This document shows positions 1-8,920 of a DNA stretch of 64,000 nucleotides, in pieces. Within the stretch, counting starts at the first letter, position 1, and each line of letters starts with the position of its first letter. The translations under genes and the position numbers were made by a program. The DNA lies in contig NZ_CP131061.1 of the NCBI RefSeq assembly GCF_032594355.1, positions 372,001 through 436,000 of the forward strand. The letters are read 5' to 3'. This stretch comes from Methanolapillus ohkumae. GTDB taxonomy: Archaea; Halobacteriota; Methanosarcinia; Methanosarcinales; Methanosarcinaceae. Under the pieces are notes generated by a model. That model made no database searches. It was not told the DNA's origin and saw only the letters and a program-made list of their open reading frames with translations.

Positions 1-691
1 CGGGTTTTTTATGCTTTCGCTTGCCGGCTACACAAATGCCGGAAAAAGTACACTTTTTAATGCGCTCGTTGATGAAAATACGGAATCCAAAGACATGTTT
101 TTTACGACGCTTATCCCCAAAACCCGGGCGCTTGAATTCGGCAAGCGAAAAGTGCTTCTCACCGACACGGTCGGCTTTATTGAAGACTTGCCGCACTTTT
201 TGGTGGACGCGTTTCGGTCAACTTTGGAAGGCATCTATTTTTCCGACATCATTCTTCTGGTGGTCGATTTCAGCGAGCCGGCCGGTCACATCCGGGACAA
301 ACTCGTCACGTGCCATGAGACGCTTTTTGAAAAAGGAACGTCAACGATTGTGACGGTTCTCAACAAATCCGAATTGGTCTCCTCTAAAGAACGGAATCAA
401 AAAATGGATGAATTATTTCATTTAATCCCAAATCCGGTTTTTATTTCCGCCAAAGAAAAAACGGGGCTGGATGATCTTCTTCTTGAAATTGAAAAAAATT
501 TGCCGCCGCTGTATGTCAAGACGGTGTCGCTTCCAAACAGCAAAGTCGGAGCGTCCGCCCTGTCTTGGTTTTATGAAAACGGGATTGTGGATGAAATCCT
601 TTACGGGAAATATATGACGTTTGATTTTTGCGCGACAGAAGACGTCATGGCGAAAACGGATGACATTTTAAGAAAAGCGGAAAAAATATGA
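1..691 (+). CDS. hflX: GTPase HflX, C-terminal part (partial at window start)
   Basis: This is the GTPase half of HflX, a ribosome-associated GTP-binding protein that splits or rescues stalled ribosomes in bacteria; its archaeal role is less well defined. Visible G motifs are GYTNAGKST (P-loop, with the HflX-type N-A after the first Gly), DTVGFIEDLP (G3), NKSE (G4) and SAKEKTGLDDL (G5). The reading frame is open to the window edge, so the ATG at 11 lies just before the P-loop and is not the true start; the N-terminal HflX domain lies outside. The C-terminus carries the usual short beta-rich tail. No clear terminator follows. The identification is firm. Confidence 0.93.
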   Translation, partial: GFFMLSLAGYTNAGKSTLFNALVDENTESKDMFFTTLIPKTRALEFGKRKVLLTDTVGFIEDLPHFLVDAFRSTLEGIYFSDIILLVVDFSEPAGHIRDKLVTCHETLFEKGTSTIVTVLNKSELVSSKERNQKMDELFHLIPNPVFISAKEKTGLDDLLLEIEKNLPPLYVKTVSLPNSKVGASALSWFYENGIVDEILYGKYMTFDFCATEDVMAKTDDILRKAEKI

Positions 692-742
692 TTTCTCCCG
701 GGCTGCCTTTTTCCACGGTCGAATTCTATTGTTCCTTCAATT

Positions 743-1084
743 TTATTTGCTTTTCCTTGTTCTTATTTCAAAGGACATTTCAATCTCTGCGCCAAGCGAC
801 AATTTCTCTTTTGAGCGCACTTTTGCGGGCAGGGCGATGAAATGTGTTCCATTCCCCATCGGCAATAGTGATGTCGGCCAGCTCGAATTGCCCACTTTGG
901 CGGTCACCGCGATTAGTCCCCGATCCGCGAGATGTTCAAGCGGCTTGCTTAAACCGATCGGAACAAGAACATAGTACCAACCTTTTTCTCGTTCAAAGAG
1001 TTCAGCCTTTGCAACAAATGTATTTTCCATGTCCTTCTCCATTATTTTTTCGCAAAGTTCTTCCAAATTCCAATTTTTTCTCAT
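743..1084 (-). CDS. DUF1905 domain protein
   Basis: A 113-residue protein with the DUF1905 layout: F-x-A-x-L near the start, a GWYYVLVPIG strand, an internal VTAKVGNSSWPTSLLPMGNG stretch, then HFIALPAKVR and a C-terminal GAEIEMSFEI strand. DUF1905 is a small beta-barrel domain of unknown biochemical role, in bacteria often fused to a YdeI-like domain that is absent here. On the minus strand a TATA-like ATTTATATATCC (about 1111-1122) lies roughly 30 nt before the ATG, so the transcript may be almost leaderless. The gene converges on hflX with about 50 bp between them. The family assignment rests on sequence pattern only. Confidence 0.75.
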   Translation of the reverse strand: MRKNWNLEELCEKIMEKDMENTFVAKAELFEREKGWYYVLVPIGLSKPLEHLADRGLIAVTAKVGNSSWPTSLLPMGNGTHFIALPAKVRSKEKLSLGAEIEMSFEIRTRKSK

Positions 1085-1110
1085 TTCACAAAATATCTTT
1101 TTTGTTAGAA

Positions 1111-1122
1111 GGATATATAAAT
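1111..1122 (-). promoter_or_regulatory. TATA-box candidate for the DUF1905 gene
   Basis: Minus strand ATTTATATATCC. Archaeal initiation normally occurs about 25 nt downstream, which puts the start of the transcript within a few bases of the ATG at 1084. Confidence 0.5.
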
Positions 1123-1175
1123 GTTATTCAACATTAGGACCCGGCAAAAAATCATCAAAATGTCTCTAAAAATCA

Positions 1176-1212
1176 ATAAAAAAGGGGACTTCCTGCCACG
1201 GAAAAGTCCCCT
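1176..1212 (-). terminator. Hairpin and T-tract terminator of the DUF4177-like gene
   Basis: Inverted repeat AGGGGACTT (1183-1191) and AAGTCCCCT (1204-1212), a perfect 9-bp stem with a 12-nt loop. On the minus strand it is followed by TTTTTTAT, which suits termination of the minus-strand gene ending at 1381. Confidence 0.65.
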
Positions 1213-1380
1213 CAGTTTTTATTTCTCGTTCACACACGAGTTTTTATTTTTTCGTTTTTGGTCACACAATTTTTCTATCTGTCTTTCAAAGGGATAAACC
1301 CGGGAAAGGATAAACATGAATTGAATTTTACATGAATTGAATTTTACATGAATACGGAAATTCACATAAAATCAGATGAA

Positions 1381-1620
1381 TCAGTCCATGAAGTGAATCG
1401 GGCGCTTAAATATGATAAATTCGCCGCAGACGGAGGCGAATTGCCATCCTTGGGCAGCATATGTGTTGATTTGGCTCACCAGGTCGAGTTCGTCGACGAC
1501 ATCCATTTCATATTCATAATCCAGCAAGCTTTCATAATTTTTATTTTTTGGATGCTTTTTATGTTTTTGGTATTCGGTATTTCCTATTTCAAAAAAACCC
1601 GCTTCGGTTTCAAGGGACAT
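1381..1620 (-). CDS. Small DUF4177-like protein
   Basis: A 79-residue protein whose second half reads VVDELDLVSQINTYAAQGWQ followed by FASVCGEFIIFKRP. This is the pattern of DUF4177-type proteins (helix, then Q/E-GW-x2-x-V and a closing I-I-F-x-R strand), whose function is unknown. On the minus strand GGTGAT, complementary to the 16S 3' end, sits 6 nt before the ATG, and a hairpin terminator follows at 1176-1212. An overlapping plus-strand frame (1348-1701) lacks these signals and was not chosen. The gene is likely real; the family name is tentative. Confidence 0.6.
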   Translation of the reverse strand: MSLETEAGFFEIGNTEYQKHKKHPKNKNYESLLDYEYEMDVVDELDLVSQINTYAAQGWQFASVCGEFIIFKRPIHFMD

Positions 1621-1782
1621 GTGAAATCACCTCTTTGGTTCTTCTTCTTTCTTTTAAGAACAATCCTTCCTACGCAACACTGGGATATAAATGTCAAATA
1701 AGCGGGGTGAAAGTATTAAGGAAATATTTTTTAAACGAAAATGTTTTTAACAAAATGTTTTTCAACAAATTCTTCCCAAGAA

Positions 1783-1792
1783 AATATATAAT
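1783..1792 (+). promoter_or_regulatory. TATA-box candidate for the PHP gene
   Basis: AATATATAAT, 20-30 nt before the ATG at 1813. The spacing predicts an essentially leaderless transcript, which fits the lack of a Shine-Dalgarno sequence. Confidence 0.5.
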
Positions 1793-1812
1793 TCCAAGTC
1801 CAATTTCGTGAC

Positions 1813-2505
1813 ATGCTTAAATTTGATTTGCATGTGCATTCTCAATATTCCCGGGATTCCAAAGCGCCGCTCAAAGACATTTTGCGGACCGCGTGGGGAA
1901 AAGGATTGGACGGAATCGCGATTTGCGACCATGACGCTATAGAGGGCGGTCAAAAAGCCCAAAAGATGGTACAATCATCTTCCCGCCGCGATGATTTTTT
2001 GGTCATTCCCGGAATTGAAGTCAGCACCTCCAAAGGCCATATGCTGGTGCTGGGCGTTTCTGAAATGATTCCGGCCGGGATGACGCCGGAAGAGACAGCC
2101 GACTACGCGCGGGATTTGGGCGCGTTGTCCATTTTAGCGCACCCTTTTCGAAAAAGCGCTCATGGAATCGGTTACATTGACGGAATCGGGGCGGACGCCG
2201 TTGAAACATTTAATTCCAAAAGCTTTTTTAACGGCGCGAACCTTCGTGCCCAAAAAGAAGCGGACCGGCTGAATTTGCCCAAGACCGGTGGCAGTGATGC
2301 GCACATTGCCGAATTGGTCGGGTGCGGGTACACGGAAATCGATGCCGGTGAAAATACAATGGAGGCCGTATTTCAAGCGATTCTTCACAAAAAAACAAAT
2401 CCGTGCGGACAATTAACGCCGCATTCGGTGGTGGCCCGCCAAATGGGAAAAAACGTCATCCGACGGACAAAAAACATTCTGAAAGGGAATTTCGGAGAAC
2501 AATAA
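1813..2505 (+). CDS. PHP domain metal-dependent phosphoesterase
   Basis: A 230-residue stand-alone PHP-domain protein. Metal-ligand motifs of the family are visible in order: DLHVHS (residues 5-10), ICDHD (near 38), an internal E in GIEVSTSKGH, LAHPFRK, and GGSDAHI near the C-terminus. PHP proteins are multinuclear metal phosphoesterases acting on nucleotides or sugar phosphates; the natural substrate of such short archaeal members is not established. The start is the ATG immediately before KFDLHVHS, with a TATA box about 25 nt upstream and no Shine-Dalgarno sequence. The mre11 gene follows after about 60 bp on the same strand, so co-transcription is possible. Confidence 0.88.
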   Translation: MLKFDLHVHSQYSRDSKAPLKDILRTAWGKGLDGIAICDHDAIEGGQKAQKMVQSSSRRDDFLVIPGIEVSTSKGHMLVLGVSEMIPAGMTPEETADYARDLGALSILAHPFRKSAHGIGYIDGIGADAVETFNSKSFFNGANLRAQKEADRLNLPKTGGSDAHIAELVGCGYTEIDAGENTMEAVFQAILHKKTNPCGQLTPHSVVARQMGKNVIRRTKNILKGNFGEQ

Positions 2506-2564
2506 ATAATTAAATTTTGACCTGAATTATTTTGATTCATCATTTCGTTTGGAGCAATTTTTCA

Positions 2565-4268
2565 ATGAACTCTGTGCCTTCTTCTCTCAAAATTATACAC
2601 ACGGCAGACACGCATCTCGGATACCGCCAATACCAAAGCGATATTCGCCGAAATGATTTTTTTGAATCCTTTTCCGATGTCATCAGGGAAGCTGTCAAAA
2701 TGAAGGTGGGCGCCGTCATTCATGCCGGGGATTTATTTGATTCCCGAAATCCGTCTCTTGAAGATTTGGTGAAAACGATTGCGATTCTTCAAAAGTTAAA
2801 GGAAGCTGAAATCCCATTTTTGGGAATTGTCGGAAACCATGAAGGAAAACAAAATACACAATGGCTGGATCTTTTTGAAAGTATGGGGCTGGGTGTTCGC
2901 CTTTCTCACCACCCGTATGTTTTGCAAAAAAACGGTATTTCCGCAACCATTTATGGAATAGACAACCTGTCACAGCCGAGGCTAAACGCATTTGATTTTT
3001 CCGTTTTTGAGTCGGCGGAAAATGAATCGACCGGGGAGGATTCCGGTTCCGATTCCGGTTCCAGTTCCGGTTCCGATTCCGATTCCTGTTCCGGTTCCGG
3101 TTCCGATTCCTGTTCCGATTCCGATTCCGATTCCGGTTCTGATTCCGGTTCTGATTCCGGTTCGATTTCGATATCCGTGAAAAATTATAATCTTTTGGTG
3201 CTTCACCAGCTTCTCCACCCGATTTTGCCCGCGCAGCCGATGTCCTGCGATGATTTTTTGGATAATATTCCGATTCCGTTTGATGCGGTTTTGCTTGGCG
3301 ACAATCACAAATACGAATGCATTCGATACAAAAACGCATGGATCACCTATCCGGGAAGCACGGAAAGGTGCAGCGCATCGGAAGAAGAGCCGCGCTCTTT
3401 TAATTTGCTGACGCTGGATCCTTCCGAACTGGCCGTCACGCGGTATGCCGTTTCCACACGTGAATTCTTAACCATATCCGTTCCATATGACGCATCGGAA
3501 AATTATGTGGAGGCCATTTACGCCAAAATTGACGAATATTCTCTCAAAATTCCGAATGCTGTTGTTTTTGTGGAGTTGTCGGGCATCAAAAAAACCCTGA
3601 TTTCGATGAGCGAAATTGAGGAATATGTTTTGGAAAAAGGCGCGCTGGTTGTCAAAGTCGGAGACAAACGGGACCGGTATGAAGAAGAATCGAAACGCGA
3701 AATCGACATTACTTTTCAAGACCCGGACGAAATTATCGGACTTTCCCTCCGGCGGCTCAATTTAACAGGCGCCGGCTATCTTTTGGACGATATCATCCGA
3801 AACCGGGACGTTTCCAAATCCAATGTGGACGAAGAGTCGGAAAACGGTTTGCGCGAATATTTGGAGCGGATGGATTTCTCATCCGAAATTCGCCGGGAGA
3901 CCCTCTCGATTCCGAAAATTTTAGAGAACATGAACGGGTTGGATGAATCCAAAAAATCGATGGTCATATCCGAATCGGGCGATCCGGACAAAAACGGTGA
4001 TCTGACGCATGATATGCCTGAAAAGACAGGGGATTCGGCCGGTGAAAACAGGGTGGCCGGTGCAGATAAGGTTGAATCTGAAATTTTTGTATCCTCAAAA
4101 TCCGGGCCGGATTCTTCTTCCAAGCCTGCGGCAATGACAAAACCAAAATCCCGACCCAATGAAAAAGAATCGGAAAAAGAAACGAATCAATCGGAAAAGG
4201 AAACAAAAAAGGAAAAAAAGGCGGATCCAAAGCCGAAACAATATACTTTGGGCGACAGGTTCGGCTGA
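2565..4268 (+). CDS. mre11: DNA double-strand break repair nuclease Mre11
   Basis: Mre11 is the Mn-dependent nuclease of the Mre11-Rad50 complex that processes double-strand DNA ends. Phosphoesterase motifs are present in order: DTHLGYRQ, GDLFDSRNP, VGNHEG, LHQLLHP and LLGDNHKYE, then YPGSTER. I start at the ATG at 2565 because GGAG lies 10 nt before it; a TTG at 2532 is in frame but weaker. Two tracts are odd: a Gly-Ser-Asp repeat (about residues 151-202, DNA 3019-3170) inserted between NAFDFSVFES and the LHQ motif, and a long charged C-terminal tail (about residues 460-567) ending in Lys/Glu repeats. The rad50 gene begins 13 nt after the stop, overlapping nothing. Confidence 0.95.
   Translation: MNSVPSSLKIIHTADTHLGYRQYQSDIRRNDFFESFSDVIREAVKMKVGAVIHAGDLFDSRNPSLEDLVKTIAILQKLKEAEIPFLGIVGNHEGKQNTQWLDLFESMGLGVRLSHHPYVLQKNGISATIYGIDNLSQPRLNAFDFSVFESAENESTGEDSGSDSGSSSGSDSDSCSGSGSDSCSDSDSDSGSDSGSDSGSISISVKNYNLLVLHQLLHPILPAQPMSCDDFLDNIPIPFDAVLLGDNHKYECIRYKNAWITYPGSTERCSASEEEPRSFNLLTLDPSELAVTRYAVSTREFLTISVPYDASENYVEAIYAKIDEYSLKIPNAVVFVELSGIKKTLISMSEIEEYVLEKGALVVKVGDKRDRYEEESKREIDITFQDPDEIIGLSLRRLNLTGAGYLLDDIIRNRDVSKSNVDEESENGLREYLERMDFSSEIRRETLSIPKILENMNGLDESKKSMVISESGDPDKNGDLTHDMPEKTGDSAGENRVAGADKVESEIFVSSKSGPDSSSKPAAMTKPKSRPNEKESEKETNQSEKETKKEKKADPKPKQYTLGDRFG
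3019..3170 (+). repeat. Hexanucleotide-type repeat inside mre11
   Basis: A run of TTCCGG, TTCCGA and related hexamers encoding Ser-Gly and Ser-Asp. The period is a multiple of three, so copy-number changes would lengthen or shorten the protein loop without a frameshift. The opposite strand is open as Pro-Val and Asn-Arg repeats; these are shadows. Confidence 0.9.
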
Positions 4269-4281
4269 GGAGGAATTCAAG

Positions 4282-7200
4282 ATGAAATTTAAGTCATTGC
4301 ATGTGGAAAATATCCGCAGCTACAAATCGCTGGATCTTGATTTTAAGGATGGCGTGACGGTCATTTCCGGCGTGAACGGAAGCGGAAAGTCCAGTATTTT
4401 AGAAGCTTGTTTTATCGGTCTTTTCGGAACCGGTGTTCTTTTGGGGACAAATCTGCTCATTCAAGACATGATTCGAAAGGGCAGCACCACTGCGGAAATC
4501 GTTTTGGATTTTGAGCACAAAGAGAATCATTACCGGATTGAACAACAATTCAAAGTTCAAAAAACGGGGGCAGCAAGTGTTTTTAAATCCATTCTTTATA
4601 AAAACGGGGAAATTATCGCGGAGCAGGCCAAAAAAACATACGCGGCACTTTGTGAATTGCTCAACATGGATGAAAAAAATTTCCAAAATTGCGCTTACAT
4701 CCGGCAGGGTGACATTGATGCTTTAATTAACGCAAAACCCAAAGAGCGCCAGCAAATGATTGATGATTTGCTTCAATTGGGAAAATTGGAAGAATATCGC
4801 GAGCGGACAAACATTTCTAAAATCGCTGTCAATCGGCTTGTTCGTTTGGAGAGTGCCCGGCAAAAGGAAATGCAGCAAAAGATTGCGGAGATGCGGAGCC
4901 GAAATTTGCACGCGTCCGTCAATGACCGCCGAGATACCTTAAAAGGTATCAATTCGGCCCTCTCGGATTTGAATCAGCAAAAAGAGCTTGCCGGACAGGA
5001 ACGCGTTTTGTTGGATTCCAAAATGCAAGAATTTGAACAAAATGAAAAAGAGCTGTCGTTGCTCTCTCAAGATTTGGCGGAATTAGATTCCGCTCACAGA
5101 GCCGTTGCGGCAAATAAAGACAAAACGCTTGCGGAAATTTCCGGTGTTGAAAAAAAAATCGGAGAAATACGGAGTGATCGCACTTCTGTTCAGTCGGAAA
5201 TTGTTCAAAAAACGGGACAATCAATGGCAAGTTCGGAAGAATTCTTTTCAGATTTACCGTCTCTGTTGTTGGAATTTAAACGTGAGGAAAAAGCGGCGTA
5301 TGAACGGTTGGCGCTTATTTTAAAAGAGTTGGATTTAATTTCGGCGGAAAAAGGGAGTTTGCAAAATCAAATCTTGGAAAAAGAAACCGAATTCAAATAT
5401 CAAAAAGCAAAAATCGAAGCCGTTCGGAAGGAAATTTCAGACCGGGAACAAAAAACAAATTCAAAAAATTTGGCGGTCGAATCCGGTTTTTCAAAAGCTC
5501 AAATTGAAAAAGACGCGTTTTTATCCATTTTTGAAAATCTTTTGGATGAATTCAAAAAATCAGACGAGCCCGCGCCGGAAATTTCCGGACTCGCCGAAGA
5601 AATCTCATTTTGTTTCGGATTGGTTCGGGCGCAGGATTTGCCGATTCCATCAGACGACGAATTATGGAAAAATTTGATTTCCGATATGGAAAAATTGGAA
5701 AATTTCATTCTTCAAAAATCCAAAGAAATCATGAAGCGTCAAACGGACATTGAGGCGGAAAAAGCACAAATCGAGGGGGAACTCGGCGAAAAGAAAAAAC
5801 GTATTTTAGAAACCTCTCAGGAAATTCAAAAACTGGAAGAGGAACACAAAAACATCGAATCCGGTATTTTTTTTGAATCCAAAAATTTGGAAAAAATATT
5901 AAAGTCCGTTTCCGATTTTCGTTTTATTCAAACCGAACTTCAAAACAAAAGAAACGATCGGATCAGAAAATGTCCGGCATTTGGGCAGATTGTTCCGAAA
6001 TCGCGGTTAGATTTTCTTGAAGTTGAGCCGGCTGATGTTGAAAAAACATATGATTTTGTTTTAAGTGAGCGGGAAAATTCGGTCTCTCAAAAAACGCAGT
6101 TGATGACGGAAAAATCCGAAATTGAAAAAGCGGTCGCGCAAAAAGAAGAGCTTTTCAAATCCGGCAAATGTCCGACTTGCGGGCAGGATGTTTCTCGGTT
6201 GGGGGGGGATGGCGGCAGTTTCAGTCATTTGCATGCAACTGAAGATGAATTAAAACGATTGGGGGACATTTCTCACGCTCTTTCTCAAATCAGCGGAAAG
6301 GATGAGGAAATTCGCTCCGCTCTTACGATTTTAAAGGAAATCAAGGAGTTGGATGTCCGGCTCGAAGAAATCAAATCTAAAAGGATGACGGCGGCGGCGG
6401 AAGAGAGAGGAAAGCAGGAAATGATTGAGAAAAGCCGGCGGGATTTGGCGGAAAATGAAAAGAGGCGGGTGGAAAAAGCGGCGCAAAATATGGAAAACAA
6501 TATTTTTTGTGACACGCGTCAAAAAGATTTTGAATCTTTCCAAAAGCGGCTCTTTGCATTAAAATCAGAATCAGATGCATGGAATTTAAAAACAAGTCAA
6601 TTGACGGCGCATCAAAAGAATTTTGTGTCGCTGGCTCATGAAATTCTTCGAAATTATGCCGACCTTGAAAATTCTAAAAAAATGAGTGTGGAATTAGAAA
6701 CGCGAAAAAGTGATCTTGAAACGTCTTTGTCTGATTTGGATTTGAAGACGGAATCGCTGCGCAAAAACATGGCGGAAATTTCAGCAAAAGAAGAGAAAAT
6801 CCGGCCGGAAAAACAGTTCAAGGAAGCAGAACTTGCGCAACAGACGTTTCTTCTTCAAAAAGCGGAACGGTTGGTCTCTTTATCTTTGGAGGAAGACAAA
6901 GCCAAAACACAGTTGTTTGGGTTGTCGGAAAAAATCAAATCTGATGATGCGTTGGCCGACCAATACCGGCGCCAGATTTCCGACAAAAGAATCAAAACGG
7001 ATCAATTGTCTTTGAAAAATCGGGAACTTGCGAATTTTTCGGGGGCTTTGATGGCGTCGAAAATTTTGGAAAACACGGAAAAAACCGCGCAAATTTGTTC
7101 CAAAATCGAGTCGTGGGAATCGAGTCGAAATGTTCTTTTGGAGCAAATCGGCATGCTTCAAAACGAAATTGCGCAAATGGGTGAGTTGGAAGAGGAATCC

Positions 7201-7770
7201 AAAATCCTTCGCAACAAAATCGGATTTTTGGCGCTCGTGCTTGAAGATGTGACGGCGCTGGAAGAGATGTATCTTCAAATCCGGTCCGACATGCGTTCTA
7301 AAAACATTGAGGCGCTTGACATTTTGCTCAACGATATGTTTGATTTTATTTACGCGAACAACGCGTATTCGCATTTGGAATTGGATGCGGATTACAATTT
7401 AAAAGTGTATGAGAAGGATGGATCGGTCTTAGAGCCCAAACAGCTCAGCGGCGGCGAGCGCGCGATTTTCAATCTGGCGCTTCGATGTGCGATTTACCGT
7501 CTTTTGTCGCTTGGATTTGGAGAAGATAATCATGGAAAACTATCGCTTCCACCACTCATTTTTGACGAACCGACCGTCTTTTTGGACAGCGGGCATGTCG
7601 CGCAACTGATCAAATTGGTGGAGCGGATGAAAGAAGAAGGCGTCGGACAAATTATTGTGGTTTCCCATGACGAATCGCTCATTGATTCGGCGGACCAAAA
7701 TTTCCGGATTGAAAAAGACCCGCTGACCAACGCGTCGGAACGAATTGTTGATGAAACGGTTGGGGCGTAA
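4282..7770 (+). CDS. rad50: DNA double-strand break repair ATPase Rad50
   Basis: An SMC-like ATPase partner of Mre11, 1162 residues. Walker A is GVNGSGKSS (residues 30-38), the zinc hook is CPTCGQD (Cys630 and Cys633) at the tip of a long heptad-rich coiled coil, the ABC signature is LSGGERAIFNLALR (near 1055) and Walker B is PPLIFDEPTVFLD (near 1090). The start at 4282 is preceded by GAGGAGG (4267-4273), a full Shine-Dalgarno sequence that overlaps the mre11 stop. An upstream in-frame extension from 4159 overlaps mre11 and encodes only a Lys/Arg run, so it was rejected. Length and architecture are normal. The two genes form a tight operon. Confidence 0.96.
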   Translation: MKFKSLHVENIRSYKSLDLDFKDGVTVISGVNGSGKSSILEACFIGLFGTGVLLGTNLLIQDMIRKGSTTAEIVLDFEHKENHYRIEQQFKVQKTGAASVFKSILYKNGEIIAEQAKKTYAALCELLNMDEKNFQNCAYIRQGDIDALINAKPKERQQMIDDLLQLGKLEEYRERTNISKIAVNRLVRLESARQKEMQQKIAEMRSRNLHASVNDRRDTLKGINSALSDLNQQKELAGQERVLLDSKMQEFEQNEKELSLLSQDLAELDSAHRAVAANKDKTLAEISGVEKKIGEIRSDRTSVQSEIVQKTGQSMASSEEFFSDLPSLLLEFKREEKAAYERLALILKELDLISAEKGSLQNQILEKETEFKYQKAKIEAVRKEISDREQKTNSKNLAVESGFSKAQIEKDAFLSIFENLLDEFKKSDEPAPEISGLAEEISFCFGLVRAQDLPIPSDDELWKNLISDMEKLENFILQKSKEIMKRQTDIEAEKAQIEGELGEKKKRILETSQEIQKLEEEHKNIESGIFFESKNLEKILKSVSDFRFIQTELQNKRNDRIRKCPAFGQIVPKSRLDFLEVEPADVEKTYDFVLSERENSVSQKTQLMTEKSEIEKAVAQKEELFKSGKCPTCGQDVSRLGGDGGSFSHLHATEDELKRLGDISHALSQISGKDEEIRSALTILKEIKELDVRLEEIKSKRMTAAAEERGKQEMIEKSRRDLAENEKRRVEKAAQNMENNIFCDTRQKDFESFQKRLFALKSESDAWNLKTSQLTAHQKNFVSLAHEILRNYADLENSKKMSVELETRKSDLETSLSDLDLKTESLRKNMAEISAKEEKIRPEKQFKEAELAQQTFLLQKAERLVSLSLEEDKAKTQLFGLSEKIKSDDALADQYRRQISDKRIKTDQLSLKNRELANFSGALMASKILENTEKTAQICSKIESWESSRNVLLEQIGMLQNEIAQMGELEEESKILRNKIGFLALVLEDVTALEEMYLQIRSDMRSKNIEALDILLNDMFDFIYANNAYSHLELDADYNLKVYEKDGSVLEPKQLSGGERAIFNLALRCAIYRLLSLGFGEDNHGKLSLPPLIFDEPTVFLDSGHVAQLIKLVERMKEEGVGQIIVVSHDESLIDSADQNFRIEKDPLTNASERIVDETVGA

Positions 7771-7779
7771 TTAGTAAAA

Positions 7780-8580
7780 TTACCAGTAGATGGAATAGTT
7801 CAGCAGTTTTTCGACTTGGTCGCCTAAATCCTCTTTAAAAAATGAGAAATCGACCACGTGGTAATTGTCCGGCAAATTTTCCGTAATTTCGCTGATGAAT
7901 CCGAACCAATAAACAACAAGGCCGGTTCCGTAAATTTCGGAATATTCTAAAAATTGGTTCTTTTCATAGTGTTTGTGTTCGGCCATGTCCCCGAAAAGTG
8001 CTTTGCTTTCCACCCAATGAATTTCGTGGCCGGATATTCGGATGGGTTTTTTAAGAACGAAGTCCGGGGTTTTTCCGGGACCGCTCGCGCGTATTTCATC
8101 TTCGCAGAGGAATTCGCATTCTTTTAATTTCAGCCATCCGGATATGATTTCCTCGCCGGCTTTTCCTTTGATTTCCTGCATTTTGTGTGCCCGGGGCGAA
8201 AAATAGTAATCCGCGTCAAGCGCTTCTAAAAGTTCACTCCGGATTCGGGGATTTTGAATTCCGGTCGGATTTTTGTAAAAAGCGGCGATTTGTTTTTTGT
8301 TGTAGCCGTTTTTTTTCAAAATCACGGACATGACCAATGTCGGCGGATAACCGCATTTTTTTGCCAAATCCAAAAAAGTTTCTCCGGCTTTCCAGCAGGC
8401 GACGAATTCGTTTTCTTTTTCGTTGAACTGCCGGTAGGACCGTTTGACGAGTGTGACAACCTTTTGATTCAATATGGTCGATAAAACGCCGGCCGGAATC
8501 TCGTATTTTTGAGAAAGCAAAAGGACGTCTTCATGGTCGGTCAAGGCGTTGTAACAGGTTTTGTAAAGTTTAGAATCCAT
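7780..8580 (-). CDS. TPD-domain putative nuclease (C15orf41/CDIN1-like)
   Basis: A 266-residue protein resembling the TPD family, the archaeal relatives of human CDIN1 (C15orf41). The N-terminal half carries predicted helix-turn-helix segments (about residues 15-50 and 60-95). The C-terminal half carries a PD-(D/E)xK nuclease-like core: KGKAGEE (138-144), GKTPDFVL with the eponymous Thr-Pro-Asp at 171-173, and WVESKA with E191 and K193. The biochemical role is unproven; a DNA or RNA nuclease is inferred. It converges on rad50 with only 9 bp between the stops. The start is the ATG at 8580; no strong Shine-Dalgarno sequence is seen. Confidence 0.75.
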   Translation of the reverse strand: MDSKLYKTCYNALTDHEDVLLLSQKYEIPAGVLSTILNQKVVTLVKRSYRQFNEKENEFVACWKAGETFLDLAKKCGYPPTLVMSVILKKNGYNKKQIAAFYKNPTGIQNPRIRSELLEALDADYYFSPRAHKMQEIKGKAGEEIISGWLKLKECEFLCEDEIRASGPGKTPDFVLKKPIRISGHEIHWVESKALFGDMAEHKHYEKNQFLEYSEIYGTGLVVYWFGFISEITENLPDNYHVVDFSFFKEDLGDQVEKLLNYSIYW

Positions 8581-8920
8581 AAGCGTTCGTCCGTTGTTTA
8601 AATAAATCGTTTTAAGATATGAAAAAGATTTTATTGATTTTTGTCTCTTCTGACGTGATTCTTATTCCTGCATTTTTAAATTCATTATTCCCTGCATTTT
8701 TAAATTCATTATTCCCTGCATTTTTAAATTCATTATTCTTATGATTTTTATAATTCTTATGATTTTTATAATTTTTATAATTTTAAACCATTTGTCATTT
8801 TTATAATATTTAAAATTATTTTGAATCTTTTTCAAAAATCGTTTATTTTTCTGAAATTATTAATACAACTATAATAAATATGGGTAAAAATATTCTTCAA
8901 TTACTTTTTTTGGAGTTGTT
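8581..8920. other. Divergent intergenic region (340 bp)
   Basis: Very AT-rich spacer between two divergently transcribed genes. It holds three 24-bp tandem repeats (8667-8738), two copies of ATTCTTATGATTTTTATAA around 8733-8770, and TATA-like sequence near 8868-8880 that could serve the plus-strand gene. No ORF is credible. Confidence 0.6.
8667..8738 (+). repeat. 24-bp tandem repeat, three perfect copies
   Basis: Unit CCTGCATTTTTAAATTCATT plus ATTC, at 8667-8690, 8691-8714 and 8715-8738, identical in all three copies. It is non-coding and lies between divergent genes. Confidence 0.95.

Noticed and set aside
1348..1701. Plus-strand ORF of 117 codons
   Set aside because: It overlaps the minus-strand DUF4177-like gene, which has a Shine-Dalgarno sequence, a terminator and a family pattern. 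The plus frame is Phe/Ile-rich without these.
2716..3339. Minus-strand ORFs with Asn-Arg or Gly-Ile repeats opposite mre11
   Set aside because: These are reverse-strand readings of the Ser/Gly/Asp microsatellite inside a clear mre11 gene.
4159..4281. N-terminal extension of Rad50
   Set aside because: It overlaps the mre11 coding end, encodes only Lys/Arg-rich sequence, and a full Shine-Dalgarno sequence sits directly before the ATG at 4282.
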